Below, in pieces: positions 10,105 through 19,439 of a stretch of DNA of 64,000 nt. Positions within the stretch are counted from its first letter, which is position 1, and every line of letters begins with the position of its first letter. Origin of the DNA: Clavaria fumosa (taxonomy: Eukaryota; Basidiomycota; Agaricomycetes; Agaricales; Clavariaceae); NCBI GenBank assembly GCA_951802425.1, contig OX637798.1:3534001-3598000 (forward strand). The letters are read 5' to 3'. A model generated the notes under the pieces. That model had not been told where the DNA came from, made no database searches, and saw only the letters and a program-made list of their open reading frames with translations. Both the position numbers and the translations under genes were made by a program.

Positions 10105-11275
10105 GTGTGACTGGCTCAAGCAGCATAACCCAGATATCAACTGGCAGAAGGCAGAGCTAAGCCTTACCCGCTGCCCCCCACAGTGTTCCTTGTCCCTGTG
10201 AGCCACTGCACCCCTGAAGATGAGTACCCTTGCATCTGCAAGTATTCTGGACACTCGTTTTCCCAACTCAGGCCCTCCCCCTGATTGGCCCAGCCACTAC
10301 CCTTTGGTTTTTAGTGAAGCAAAGTGGGATGAGCTTCCCCACTCCTGCCCTGACTTTGATATTAAAATTGAGTTTAAAACAGACCCTGGACACCTCTCCT
10401 CTAAGCTATACTCTCTAACACAAGAAGAGATGGTGGAGATGAATCACCTGGTGGATGAGCAGCTGGCCTCTGGATGAATCTGACCTTTGAAGTCTCCATA
10501 TGCAAGCCCCTTCTTCTTCAAACATGAGAAGGACAAGCTGTGGCCAATTATCGACTACTCTAGGCTGAACTCACATCTAATCAAAGACAAGTACCCCCTC
10601 CCCCTCATCTGAGACACTGTGGATGTGTTAAAGGGGGCAACCATCTATTCCAAGATTGATGCGAAGGGAGGTTTCCCATTGATGCAGGTCTGGCCAGAAC
10701 ATCAGCACTGCTGTCCTTTCCTAACACCTCATGAACTCTTTGAACTGGGAGTTATGTGGTTTGGGCTGCAGAATGCACCCATGACCTTCCAGTGCTTCAT
10801 GAACCATGTGTTGAGGGAAGAGATTGCAGGAGGGCATGTCTGTGCCTATGTTGACGATGTTATAGTGTTTGCAGAGGATTTGGCTACACACTGGTATTGG
10901 ATGGATTGGGTCTTGAGGAAGTTTGGGGAGAATGGGCTGTGTCTCAGACTCAGCAAGTGCAAGTTCAAGAAGAGTGAGATCTTCTTCCTGGGGATGAAGA
11001 TCTCCCACAACCATCTGGAGCATGACCCAGCTAAAGGTGTGGCGATCTGTAACTGGCCATGACCGAGAAATGTGAAGGAGGTCCAGAGGTTTAATGGGAT
11101 GCTAAACTACCTCCATCGGCACATCCTGAACCTTTCTGCCCAGGCAAAGCCACTCTTCCGATTGACAGGGAAGGTTCCATGGAGATGGGAGGAGGAGGAG
11201 GAAGCAGCCTTCCAAGATCTTCACCTGGCACTAGTATCAGCCCCAGTCTTGGCTCTGCCTCAGGACCATATATGT
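10105..11275 (+). pseudogene. Decayed Ty3/Gypsy pol fragment (reverse transcriptase)
   Basis: The translation shows the linker between protease and reverse transcriptase (DWLKQHNPDINWQKAELS) and then the RT domain in pieces: LWPIIDYSRLNSHLIKDKYP, a block with YSKIDAKGGF, the catalytic YVDDVIVFAEDL, LRLSKCKFKKSEIFFLG, and the RNase H approach ending near ALPQDH. Stops interrupt the frame at about 10477, 10610 and 11062, and the sequence ends abruptly near 11275, before RNase H and integrase. It is a dead copy. Related integrase-end pieces lie at 13623-13922 (opposite strand) and 60410-60682, but nothing shows they came from the same insertion. Confidence 0.88.
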
Positions 11276-11279
11276 GCCA

Positions 11280-12713
11280 AAAAAAACCCATTTCATTTAC
11301 TTGATTATCAACCAATACAGTACTAGTGACTTTCACCAGATTGCAGTGCTTCCTATAACCAGTGCAATTAACCTGATCCTACTGTTATATCACCTGTTTG
11401 AGTTGGGTAGATGCCCTCTACAAAGTAACTACTTTTATGGCACTGATCAACCATTTGTGCTCAGTTTCTGGCCAGTACAAAGCCAGTGAAAGACACCCAA
11501 AATAATGGCTATAATCACTGCAAAGTATGGTGAAAAGTCACTAACTACTGTATATAAGCTTCAAAACACTCAAGTATGAGTGATATTCACCTGAGAAACA
11601 GTGGGTGAATTCGGTCATATAAGTGGTGAAAATCACCCATTTTGTGCACCTGATAAAGGTGTGATTATCAACTGCTACAGGTGATTTCCACCTGGGAATG
11701 AGTTGCTATTCACCACATTTCAGGGTTCTTTGTGTGGTGATTTTCACCCAGATTGGGGCCCACAGTGGAGGCTGGGATCTGGGATGGTCAGTTTGCCTCT
11801 CATCCTCTGAGGGTTGCCCTTGGGTTTGTGGGTGAGTCTGTGTTATGACCCCATCCAATCACATAAGCACAATCCCTGCTCCGGACTCCAGACTCCACAC
11901 CAACTCCAGCAATCTCCGATCTGCCCCTCCATAACTCCACATCCTCCACTCCGCGCTTTCTTCAGACTCCGTTCCGCTGTACTTCGGACCTTTCAGACTT
12001 CATTCTAGAACCTTCTCCCTCCATCCCCTCATTCTGTTTACCATTGAGAGGATACCCTTGACCCATGGGAGTTATTTTTGTTGTTATTTCTTTGTCCCAT
12101 GAAAATTGCACAGGCACTTGTGGTGAAACTCTCCTAGTAATTTGATATGTACATTGTTTCACATTACTCCTATACTCTGTCCTTGCAGTATAAGTTTCCA
12201 CCTGTATCTCCCTGCTCCTTAGTTCAAATATTAATGTCTCTTGATCCTAAACATCTCTGAGCTTTCATCCTCATCATCCTTGACATTCTCCATGTCATCC
12301 AACCAACTCCGACCAACTCCGACAGACTCCAATCAACTTCGGAGTTTGACTTACATTCTGATTCTCTCTTGGGTATTGTTTTTGTTTGATAAATAGGGAC
12401 ACGTATATATGTGGTGGCACAACACATACATTGAGGCCACAGTCCCATAAGTCTCCTTCTTCTTGTTTACTTCTCCATTTCTCCGATATCGGACTCTGAT
12501 CGGACTCTGATAGATCATCTCCACTCTGCTCCACTAACCCCTTCGTTACTAACCTGTTAGGACCGTGACAGTCTGACTTCTCAGACTCTTCTGATGAGTC
12601 GTGGGATGAGGGGTCTTGAGGGTCTGAGTATGGCACCTCAGGCTCTTCCCTTGATGAAGAGGGGTCTTGGCTTTCCTTCGTGGAGATAAGTATGAATTTG
12701 TCTTGCGATAAAA
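11280..12713. other. Noncoding stretch between Gypsy remnant and foldback element
   Basis: No supportable gene. Around 11330-11760 several CACC/GGTG-rich words recur (for example TTTTCACCCA and TTTCCACCTG). Around 12290-12640 the sequence is rich in GACTCCGA/CTCCGACC words, giving minus-strand frames of low complexity. Neither resembles a known family. Confidence 0.4.
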
Positions 12714-12721
12714 TATATAGC

Positions 12722-13212
12722 TAGGGCAGAGCAGGGGTATACCCACAGGTATCTACGGGTAACGCGCGGGTTTTGCACAGGTTTTGAGTAAACAGGTTTT
12801 GAGTAAACAGGATCATAGCCCTTTATTTCTTGATGAAAATTAAAAAAAATTGCATTCAAAATGAAGCAGAATTGACTGAGATATGGACAGTACAAGTTTT
12901 ATGGCTGAAGCTTCCAAACTGAAGCTTCCTCACCTCAATCTTTGCAAGAGAGTCATCAAAATGCGAGGTTTTTGCGAGGTTTTTGACATTTTGATGACTC
13001 TCTTGCAAAGATTGAGGTGAGGAAGCTTCAGTTTGGAAGCTTCAGCCATAAAACTTGTACTGTCCATATCTCAGTCAATTCTGCTTCATTTTGAATGCAT
13101 TTTTTTTTATTTTCATCAAGAAATAAAGGGCTACGATCCTGTTTACTCAAAACCCGTGCAAAACCCGCGCGTTACCTGTAGATACCTGTGGGTATACCCC
13201 TGCTCTGCCCTA
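12722..13212. mobile_element. Near-complete palindrome: hAT-like foldback MITE
   Basis: The 491-bp element is an almost perfect inverted repeat. The left arm 12722-12963 pairs with the right arm 12987-13212 around a 23-bp loop containing two GCGAGGTTTTT-like units. The 16-bp difference in arm length is explained by one 15-bp tandem duplication in the left arm (CAGGTTTTGAGTAAA twice) and one extra base in an A-run. The ends read TAGGGCAGAGCAGGGG, and the 8-bp word TATATAGC occurs directly on both sides (12714-12721 and 13213-13220). An 8-bp target duplication and TAGGG-type ends are hallmarks of the hAT superfamily. It has no coding capacity, so it would need a transposase from elsewhere. Confidence 0.85.
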
Positions 13213-13439
13213 TATATAGCTGGGGTTTGGCCCTTTGTTCGCCTGATTTGCATGGTGTTTCTTAAGTTAAAGGATTGAAATTTGTTGGCTTGATAGTATG
13301 GATGATGCTTTCATGACACCAACCCTCCAAAAAACTTGACAACAAGTGAGCAGGGCCCTTTGCTGTTGAAGAGAAGGTTGGACCAGCTGCCTACTGGCTC
13401 AAGCTCCCCTGAGCATGGCGGATACACAAGTAGGAAAAA

Positions 13440-13618
13440 GATGTAGTAGATATAGTGGGAACCCCAGGAGTTGCCAGTGTTCCCATGCCTGGACCCCGTG
13501 AGTCACATGATGTGCCCAGGCCTGGGTCATGTGACTTTCCCACGATCTTCCTGCATCTCTTTCGCAACCCTCCCTCTCGCTTCTCTGGTGCTTATGTAAG
13601 CAGTCCTGACATCACCCC
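13440..13618 (-). repeat. Gypsy LTR remnant, minus orientation
   Basis: Read on the minus strand, this stretch starts with TGATGTCAGGACTGCTTAC just after the chromodomain frame and includes CACATGACCCAGGCCTGGG and a GGCATGGGAACACTGGCAA word. The plus-strand sequence at 60683-60950 has the same order (TGTCAGGATGGCTTATATAA, CACATGACCC, CATGGGAATGCTGGCAA). It is therefore the 5' part of a long terminal repeat following an integrase end. Confidence 0.6.
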
Positions 13619-13622
13619 CCTC

Positions 13623-13922
13623 TTAAGGCTGGGTGTCTTGACCAGCCAATTTTGCTTTGTTGGGGTGTTGCTGGAAGAAGTCCTGGAGCAGCAGAGTCAC
13701 ATTGGTGAGGTTCCAGCGAGGTTCCCAAGTGTTCTCCTCCACTGGATACCCCAACCATTTCACCAAGCACTTCACCCCACGTCCCACCTTTTTGACATCA
13801 AGGATGGCCTTGACATCATACTCCAAGTGGTCATTGTCAATCATGGGAGGGGGGGGCAGAGGTAGGCTCTGAGAAGGGAAAGAGGGAGTGACATACAGAG
13901 TGAGCAACACCTCATTGAACAC
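13623..13922 (-). pseudogene. Chromodomain end of a Ty3/Gypsy integrase
   Basis: The minus-strand frame ends with a canonical chromodomain: YDVKAILDVKKVGRGVKCLV, then KWLGYPVEENTWEP, then a helix with LLLQDFFQQHP. Chromodomains at the integrase C-terminus define chromoviruses, where they guide integration to particular chromatin. The preceding Pro-rich stretch (LPLPPPPMIDNDHLE) is the usual linker. No integrase core is attached upstream (13930-14500), so only the tail of the element survives, followed on the same strand by LTR-like sequence. Confidence 0.85.
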
Positions 13923-15249
13923 CTGGTACCCTTTTCCCCTTATGTTAGTATTGTCATCATTGACCTTACATTAAGCTGTGTGATTGTGAGACCCAGTCTG
14001 ATATATCTCATTATTGGTTGGATATTAAAGCAAGGTGTAAGAGGATGAAATAGTCGAGATGACTATGGGGATCCTTTGGTCAATTACCCTTGTTTGAGAT
14101 ATTGATGCTTGAGTCACTATAGAATATTTCTATTTGCTGCCCACATTAGCAATGCCTTGTAGACAATATTAAGGTTATCTTAGTATCTGTTTGCAGGAAG
14201 GTGTGCAACCAGAAGCTCAATTGGGACATTGAGCTTGCCTAGTAATAATATTTGAGGTTCCTATTAGGGTTAACTTCAGTTTCCCTTACTTAAATATTAT
14301 TATTCACAGGTAGCAAACCTGGTTCCATAACAACCTGTCACAGGTTGTGACCTGGATAAATAATCATATATGTACAGTAACTATAACTATGGGGAGATTC
14401 TCAGATCATACTAATGTAGTTATAGATGACTGGGGCAAGGAAGGGAAACATATTTGAAGTAGAATTACAGCTGACTGTTGGTGGCATGTTTGAGTGTTAA
14501 GGTTGTGAGGTCATAAGAGCAGTCACATGGGTGATGCTAGTGGCACAGGTGACCTTGGGTGGGAAGTCATGTGGGTAATGTCAGTAATGCAAGTAATGTG
14601 GGTAGTGCCAGTAACAGTAGTAATGCCTGGTGGTGCCATGTGGCAAGTCATGTGCTGGGTGAAGAGATTGTGCAATGGCATGTTGCATGTCAAAATAGCA
14701 GGCTCGGGTGGCAGATAGGTGTAGGGTGAGGTAGTAGGAGGCAATGCGAGTATGGTGTGGTGGTTGTGAGTATTGTGTGATGGTGAGGGAAGTTGGGGAG
14801 GTTCCCAGAAGAGAGCAGCAGGTTTTGGAAGCATACTGAGTGGTTTGCGAGGTTGTAGAGGGACATTGGGAGGCTCATAGGTGCTGGTAGGGTCAATTTA
14901 GATAGGGAAAAATGAATGGGTCTTGACAATGACCCAGACCCAGGTGCATCACATGATGCACAGGGTCTGAGCATGGGAATGCTGGCAACACCTGAAGCAT
15001 TTGCTATATATACTATGTCTTTTCCTTTCTTGTACCCTTTTCCCCTTATGTTAGTATCCTCATCATTGACCTCCCACCTTAGTTGTGTGAGACTGAGTCT
15101 GATACATGATCACATGAGGTGGACATGACAGCTATGAATGCTAGAAGCTCATGTAATTTGAGGTTTGTCTTTACACCACCTCATAATGCTAAATTGTAAT
15201 ACAGATGACTGCATGTTCTGTACAATCCACATCATCAATACAGAGCATC
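13923..15249. other. LTR scraps and simple sequence
   Basis: The word CCCTTTTCCCCTTATGTTAG occurs at about 13929 and 15043 and, with a one-base change, at about 60909. At 14970-15110 it follows TGGGAATGCTGGCAA and a TATATATA tract, as it does near 60848-60925, so both are 3' parts of Gypsy LTRs in plus orientation. Between them, 14520-14640 is a degenerate array of GTAATG/GTCATG words. No gene is seen. Confidence 0.5.
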
Positions 15250-15440
15250 AGCAAAATCATGGCCCTGTCTACCACTTTGTGGTATAGAGAAGTATTAAAT
15301 GGTATAATTTGGTATAACCAAGTATAAACCAGGTTATAACCAGTTTAAGTGTGGTATATACCAGGATAGGTGTTAAAACTGGTTAAGATTGGTATGACAG
15401 TATATACCTTGTTTTACCACCCCAATTATTCTCCTGATGA
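15250..15440 (+). mobile_element. Small nonautonomous element (MITE-like), copy 1
   Basis: This AT-rich segment, running from TGGCCCTGTCTACCACTTTG through AACCAGTTTAAGTGTGGTAT to TTACCACC, matches the reverse complement of about 60180-60347 with scattered changes and small gaps. It has no coding capacity. Many GGTATA/TATACC words allow internal folding. Exact termini and a target duplication could not be fixed. Confidence 0.6.
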
Positions 15441-15562
15441 GCAACTACCTATTTCTGATGGTTTGATCTTTCTCCACTGCAAGGTGAGTGGTAGGTGTAT
15501 ACCCGATACCACAGCAGGCCATCAGCAAAACACCTTGGCTAAGTTGTTGGTATCAACCAGCA

Positions 15563-15594
15563 TGTAACACCCCAAGTTGTCTTGGGGTGTTACA
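15563..15594. repeat. Perfect 14-bp hairpin
   Basis: TGTAACACCCCAAG and its exact reverse complement are separated by TTGT. The hairpin sits 120 bp downstream of the MITE copy. It could be a terminator-like or recombination-prone structure, or two abutting transposon ends. No adjacent gene needs it. Confidence 0.6.
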
Positions 15595-15599
15595 CACCA

Positions 15600-16459
15600 G
15601 TCCATACTCTATACTTACAATTAGTTGAGCTGTTTTGCTGATGGCCCCAGGTTGTTGTACACCTCTGCAACAGTATCCCCTATTCTCCAAAGGAAAGGCA
15701 TGTGTGCATGGTCTGCCCACAGTCATACAGTGTTGTCAAGTTCCCTTGTGAGGGGGTGTCTGTCAATGGCGGGTGGGATTAGTGTTGGCCAGCTGCACTG
15801 CAGCTACAGGGGTTGGTCCTCTATTTCCATAGCTGGCAGCTGTAGCCTTTTTGTCTGGGGAGCTGACCCCCCCTCAGGCTGCACAGTGCCTGTCTTGTTG
15901 TGCATCACACCCAGTGAGGGAGGAGTTTTCTGACCCCCTCCCTGGGGTTTGTGATGCATCATTTGAGGCATGTCACCTTTGTCCATGGTTATGAACTATT
16001 CACTCACAATTTGGGGACGACTTAATTACCCCCAATAGAACGGGTCCCAACCACTGTATTGAACACAGTTCAATGGTCCAGGTGGACAAGGAGGGACAAC
16101 TGTTTTACCACAGATAATAATTTTAACAAAGCTATGGATTGTGTGTCATACTAGCAATTGGGGGGTTTTTTTTTGTTGGTATTTTTGTTGGGCATTATGT
16201 TACCATGAGTGAGTGATGTATACAAAAAGAGTAGTGAAGTGAAAACAAACAATGCAGCACCGAGGGAGAAAAAGAAAAAAGAAAAAAAAACTGCAGGATA
16301 TTTGCATGATTAAAAAAGATGGCAGCCATCCCCTTAAACCGAGAGAGGGAACAAACGAAACCATCCCTGTCCATCCCATCCCATATCATCCCATCCCATA
16401 TCATCCCATCCCATATCATCTCATCCGCTTCTCCATTCCCGAGCAGCCAAACTCCCCAA
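15600..16459. other. Noncoding transition to the gene island
   Basis: No gene is supported. Near 15901-15960 the words TGCATCAC and GTGATGCA form an inverted pair about 45 bp apart. At 16371-16425 a 15-bp unit (ATCATCCCATCCCAT) is repeated three to four times, just beyond the stop codon of paralogue A, in its likely 3' untranslated region. Confidence 0.45.
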
Positions 16460-19439
16460 TCACCAGACCCACATCATCCGCACACGAGCCGCAACCCGTC
16501 CCAACAGCAGCACAGCGGCGGCAGACACGGACGGCGAGGGCGAGGGGGAGGGCAAGGGCGCGGACGCGGACGCGGGCGCGGCGCACCCACCACCACCAGC
16601 GGCAGCAGCAGCAATAGCACCGCCGTTGCCACCCGCGGGCCCGCTGCGCTGCCGGGGGCACGTCGCACCGCCGCCGCCGTCCACTGCGTCCGAGCGACAC
16701 AGGCTGAACGGCGCTTCCCATGGCGGAGGGCGCGTCGGTGCGGGCGTCGGGGGCACGCCGGCCGCGTCTTCCTTCGCCTCCTCCTTCTCCTCCTTCTTCT
16801 CCTCCTCGTCGTCGTCGTCCCGCGCCTCCAGTGCCGACGCGAAGCGCAAGCGGCCGCAGAAGTTGAGCGTCGAGGTCACTGGGAAACGAAATATACATGA
16901 GCGAGGAGGGGGGGGGGGCGTCAGTACCTCTGAGCGAGCACAAAGAAAGGAATGTCTCATCTACGCACGATACCCTTCGTAGATGATCCGTCCCGGGTCG
17001 GGGAACGCAGGGTTGCCCTGTAGCACAGCACAGAAGGGACGTGTAAGTCAATGAAGGATCCGCCGAGCTAACGGAATCTGGGGACGTAGAGGAGGGGGGA
17101 CTAGAGCCTGACATTCTCGCGGAGCAGTGTGACCCGCCCATCCGACGCCCGTATGTGTCCCACGAACCGTCCGGCGCCCCACGCGGCCGTATGGCGTTCA
17201 GTCGTCTAGTGATGTGAGTCATTTAAGGGAGGGTCCCAATGATACGGCGAGAGAAAAAAAGAAGAAAGAAAAAAAAAGACAACAAAGAACATGGACGGAA
17301 AAGCGAAGGATTGGGATATGGGTGTTGCAAGGGTCATTTTCGCGGGACTTACCTCGCCCAGAAGAAGCACGTGTATTGACGACGAGGATTTGCCACCTGT
17401 CTCGTAAACACCCTGACCACCCGGAGGAGGAACGGAGATCCCCGGAGGGACCTCACGTTCATATCGGGCAACCCATGTGCCCGATCCGTCCAAGATCTCC
17501 ACGCCGCCGTCCTGGAAAAAACAACCAAAAAAAAAGCCGTCACCCCCCACACACACAAAAAGTAACACAACCACACAAATCTCATCAAAGAAGGAAACAA
17601 AGATGTACCTCGCGTTTGTGCACACGATACCCTTCCGCCCACCAGCGCTGCGAGAACACCTCGGCCGGGAGAGCCGGTGTATCGGGGGCCGAGGCGGCGC
17701 AATAGTACTCCCTCATCTCAAAGCTCAGCGGATGCCGCGCAAACCGCGTAAAGGGCGAAGGCAGCGCCATATTCGTCTGCCACGCATGGTACGTCTCCAG
17801 ATCCGGTACCTGTCAACGCACAAGACGAGAGACGAGTGTGAGAATGCTTTATATCCATATCATCCTGGGGGGGGACCAGACGAGGAGAGAATAGACGGTG
17901 CCGAGAGCGCGACTCACGATGAAGGACCCGTGCCACACGCCCGTGAACGCGCGCGGCCGGTAGAACGTCGCAGGCGCAGGAAACAGGGCCGGGAGCGGGG
18001 CGCCGCTCGGGCAGGGTGTCCGCCCCATCTCCTCTTCCGACGGGGGTTCGGCGCCCAGGGATGGCGTCGACGGCATGGGCTGCAACGCGCGCCTCCAATC
18101 GGCTTCGTGGTCCGTGCGACGAGACGACGGACCCGGGGTCGGAACCAGGGTCGGGCTAGAAGAAGAAGAGGGAGAAGAAGAAGAAGAACCCGACGGGGGC
18201 GGGGAAAGGGTCAAGAACGACTTGGGAGACGGGGATGTGGAGGACGACGTGCCCGCGCACCCTGGGTGACACGGCACGACATGCCGCGTGACACAGGAGT
18301 GCACGAAGTGGTCCCAGTCTGCACGCGTCGCCATCGGGATTGGACGCGCCGTCGTCGTCGTCGCCGCCGCCGCCGTTGTTGTTGGCTGCTGTGATGACGG
18401 CGCTGACGGTGATTGCACGGGGTCGGGGGTGGTCACGGTCATCGTCATCGTTGCCGTCGCTGTGGCTGTGGCTGTGGCAGTCGCGGTTGTGGTCGTCACC
18501 ACGCAGAGATGCGGCGGGATGCGCATCGGACGCAGCTCCTCCCTGCAGAAGTAGGCCGCTAGCCGTCATAAGTCAGAGGCTCGAAGAAGATTGAGAGGGG
18601 AAAAAAATTGGGGGGTGTGGAGACGGGTGGGGAGGCAAAACAAAATCACGAAGCGACGTACGGGTAGCGTATATGGCGGGCGAGGGACAGTGGAAGGAAA
18701 ACGGGCGCCCGAAATAGGTGATAGGGCGAGGCACGAGGCCGCAGGGCGGATACACGCCGTGTACGGACGCAGAGTGTGTCACGTTCTCTCCGCGTTCGTC
18801 ACCGTCTGATGGGTGGGACCACGCAAATGGGAACTAGGGGCAAAGCGAAAAGAGAAGGATGAGCCCGAATATAAGGGATCCTCGAACAAAGGCCACACAC
18901 ACGAAACCCAGCAAAGACAAACGCGGCCAAAAGGTCCATGACCTCGTCGCGCTCTTGGGGCGACTCATCGGCGGTCGACGCTGGTCCACAAGGGAACAGT
19001 CAGAAGAAAATCGGAAGAAACAAATGGATGGAGAGCTGCGCCAACCGTGCGACGACATGAGCCAAAACAGGGCGAGCGCTAGCGCGTTGGTCTCGTTCTG
19101 GACAGGCCAGCCATCGTCGTGCCCGCTGGCATCGAAGAGGCGCGCGCGGAGGTACAGCCGGAGGATGGGGACGAGGCGCGCACGGCGCAAGAAGCGCGCG
19201 TTCTTGCCTGCGTCCTCGAGGAGCATGAGGTACGCGACAAGGAAAGCGTCGGGGAGGGCGGGGTCGTGTACGTCGCCCGCGCGGAAACAGCGGAAGGCGT
19301 TGTGGCGGCGGCGGGTCTCGCACTTGAGCGCTGCGGTGTCCAGACGGCCTAGATGCCTCCGCAGCATCTCGTTGTCGAAGCGGAGGCCCCAGAGGAGGGA
19401 TTGGAAATGGACGCGCATGTCCGGGAAGCCAAGGAACAT
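16460..19439 (-). CDS. F-box-family protein, paralogue A (no F-box seen)
   Basis: Nine exons (19439-19046, 18980-18901, 18833-18662, 18558-17918, 17809-17609, 17511-17353, 17205-17113, 17017-16969, 16878-16460) give exactly 735 codons plus stop. The protein shares its ordered motifs with paralogue B at 26502: a LLWGLRFDNEMLRRHLG segment, an AYLMLLEDAGKN segment, SPQERDEVMDLLAAFVFAGF, YFGRPFSF, YFCREELRPMRIPPHL, FTGVWHGSF, and a HTAAWGAGRFVGHIRASDGR block. Two exons (201 and 93 bp) have the same lengths as their counterparts in B. The family in Agaricomycetes usually starts with an F-box that recruits Skp1 for ubiquitin ligation, but none is visible upstream of the ATG at 19439. Large low-complexity Thr/Ala, Ser/Pro and Arg/Gly insertions (exon 4 and the C-terminal tail) make it GC-rich and unlike B. 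Role unknown. Confidence 0.72.

Noticed and set aside
14520..14640. Array of GTAATG/GTCATG words as a satellite
   Set aside because: Units are irregular in length and too degenerate to define a repeat period.
17477..18394. 305-codon plus-strand frame rich in Arg
   Set aside because: It is the antisense shadow of paralogue A; the minus strand gives a nine-exon model with consistent phases and shared family motifs.
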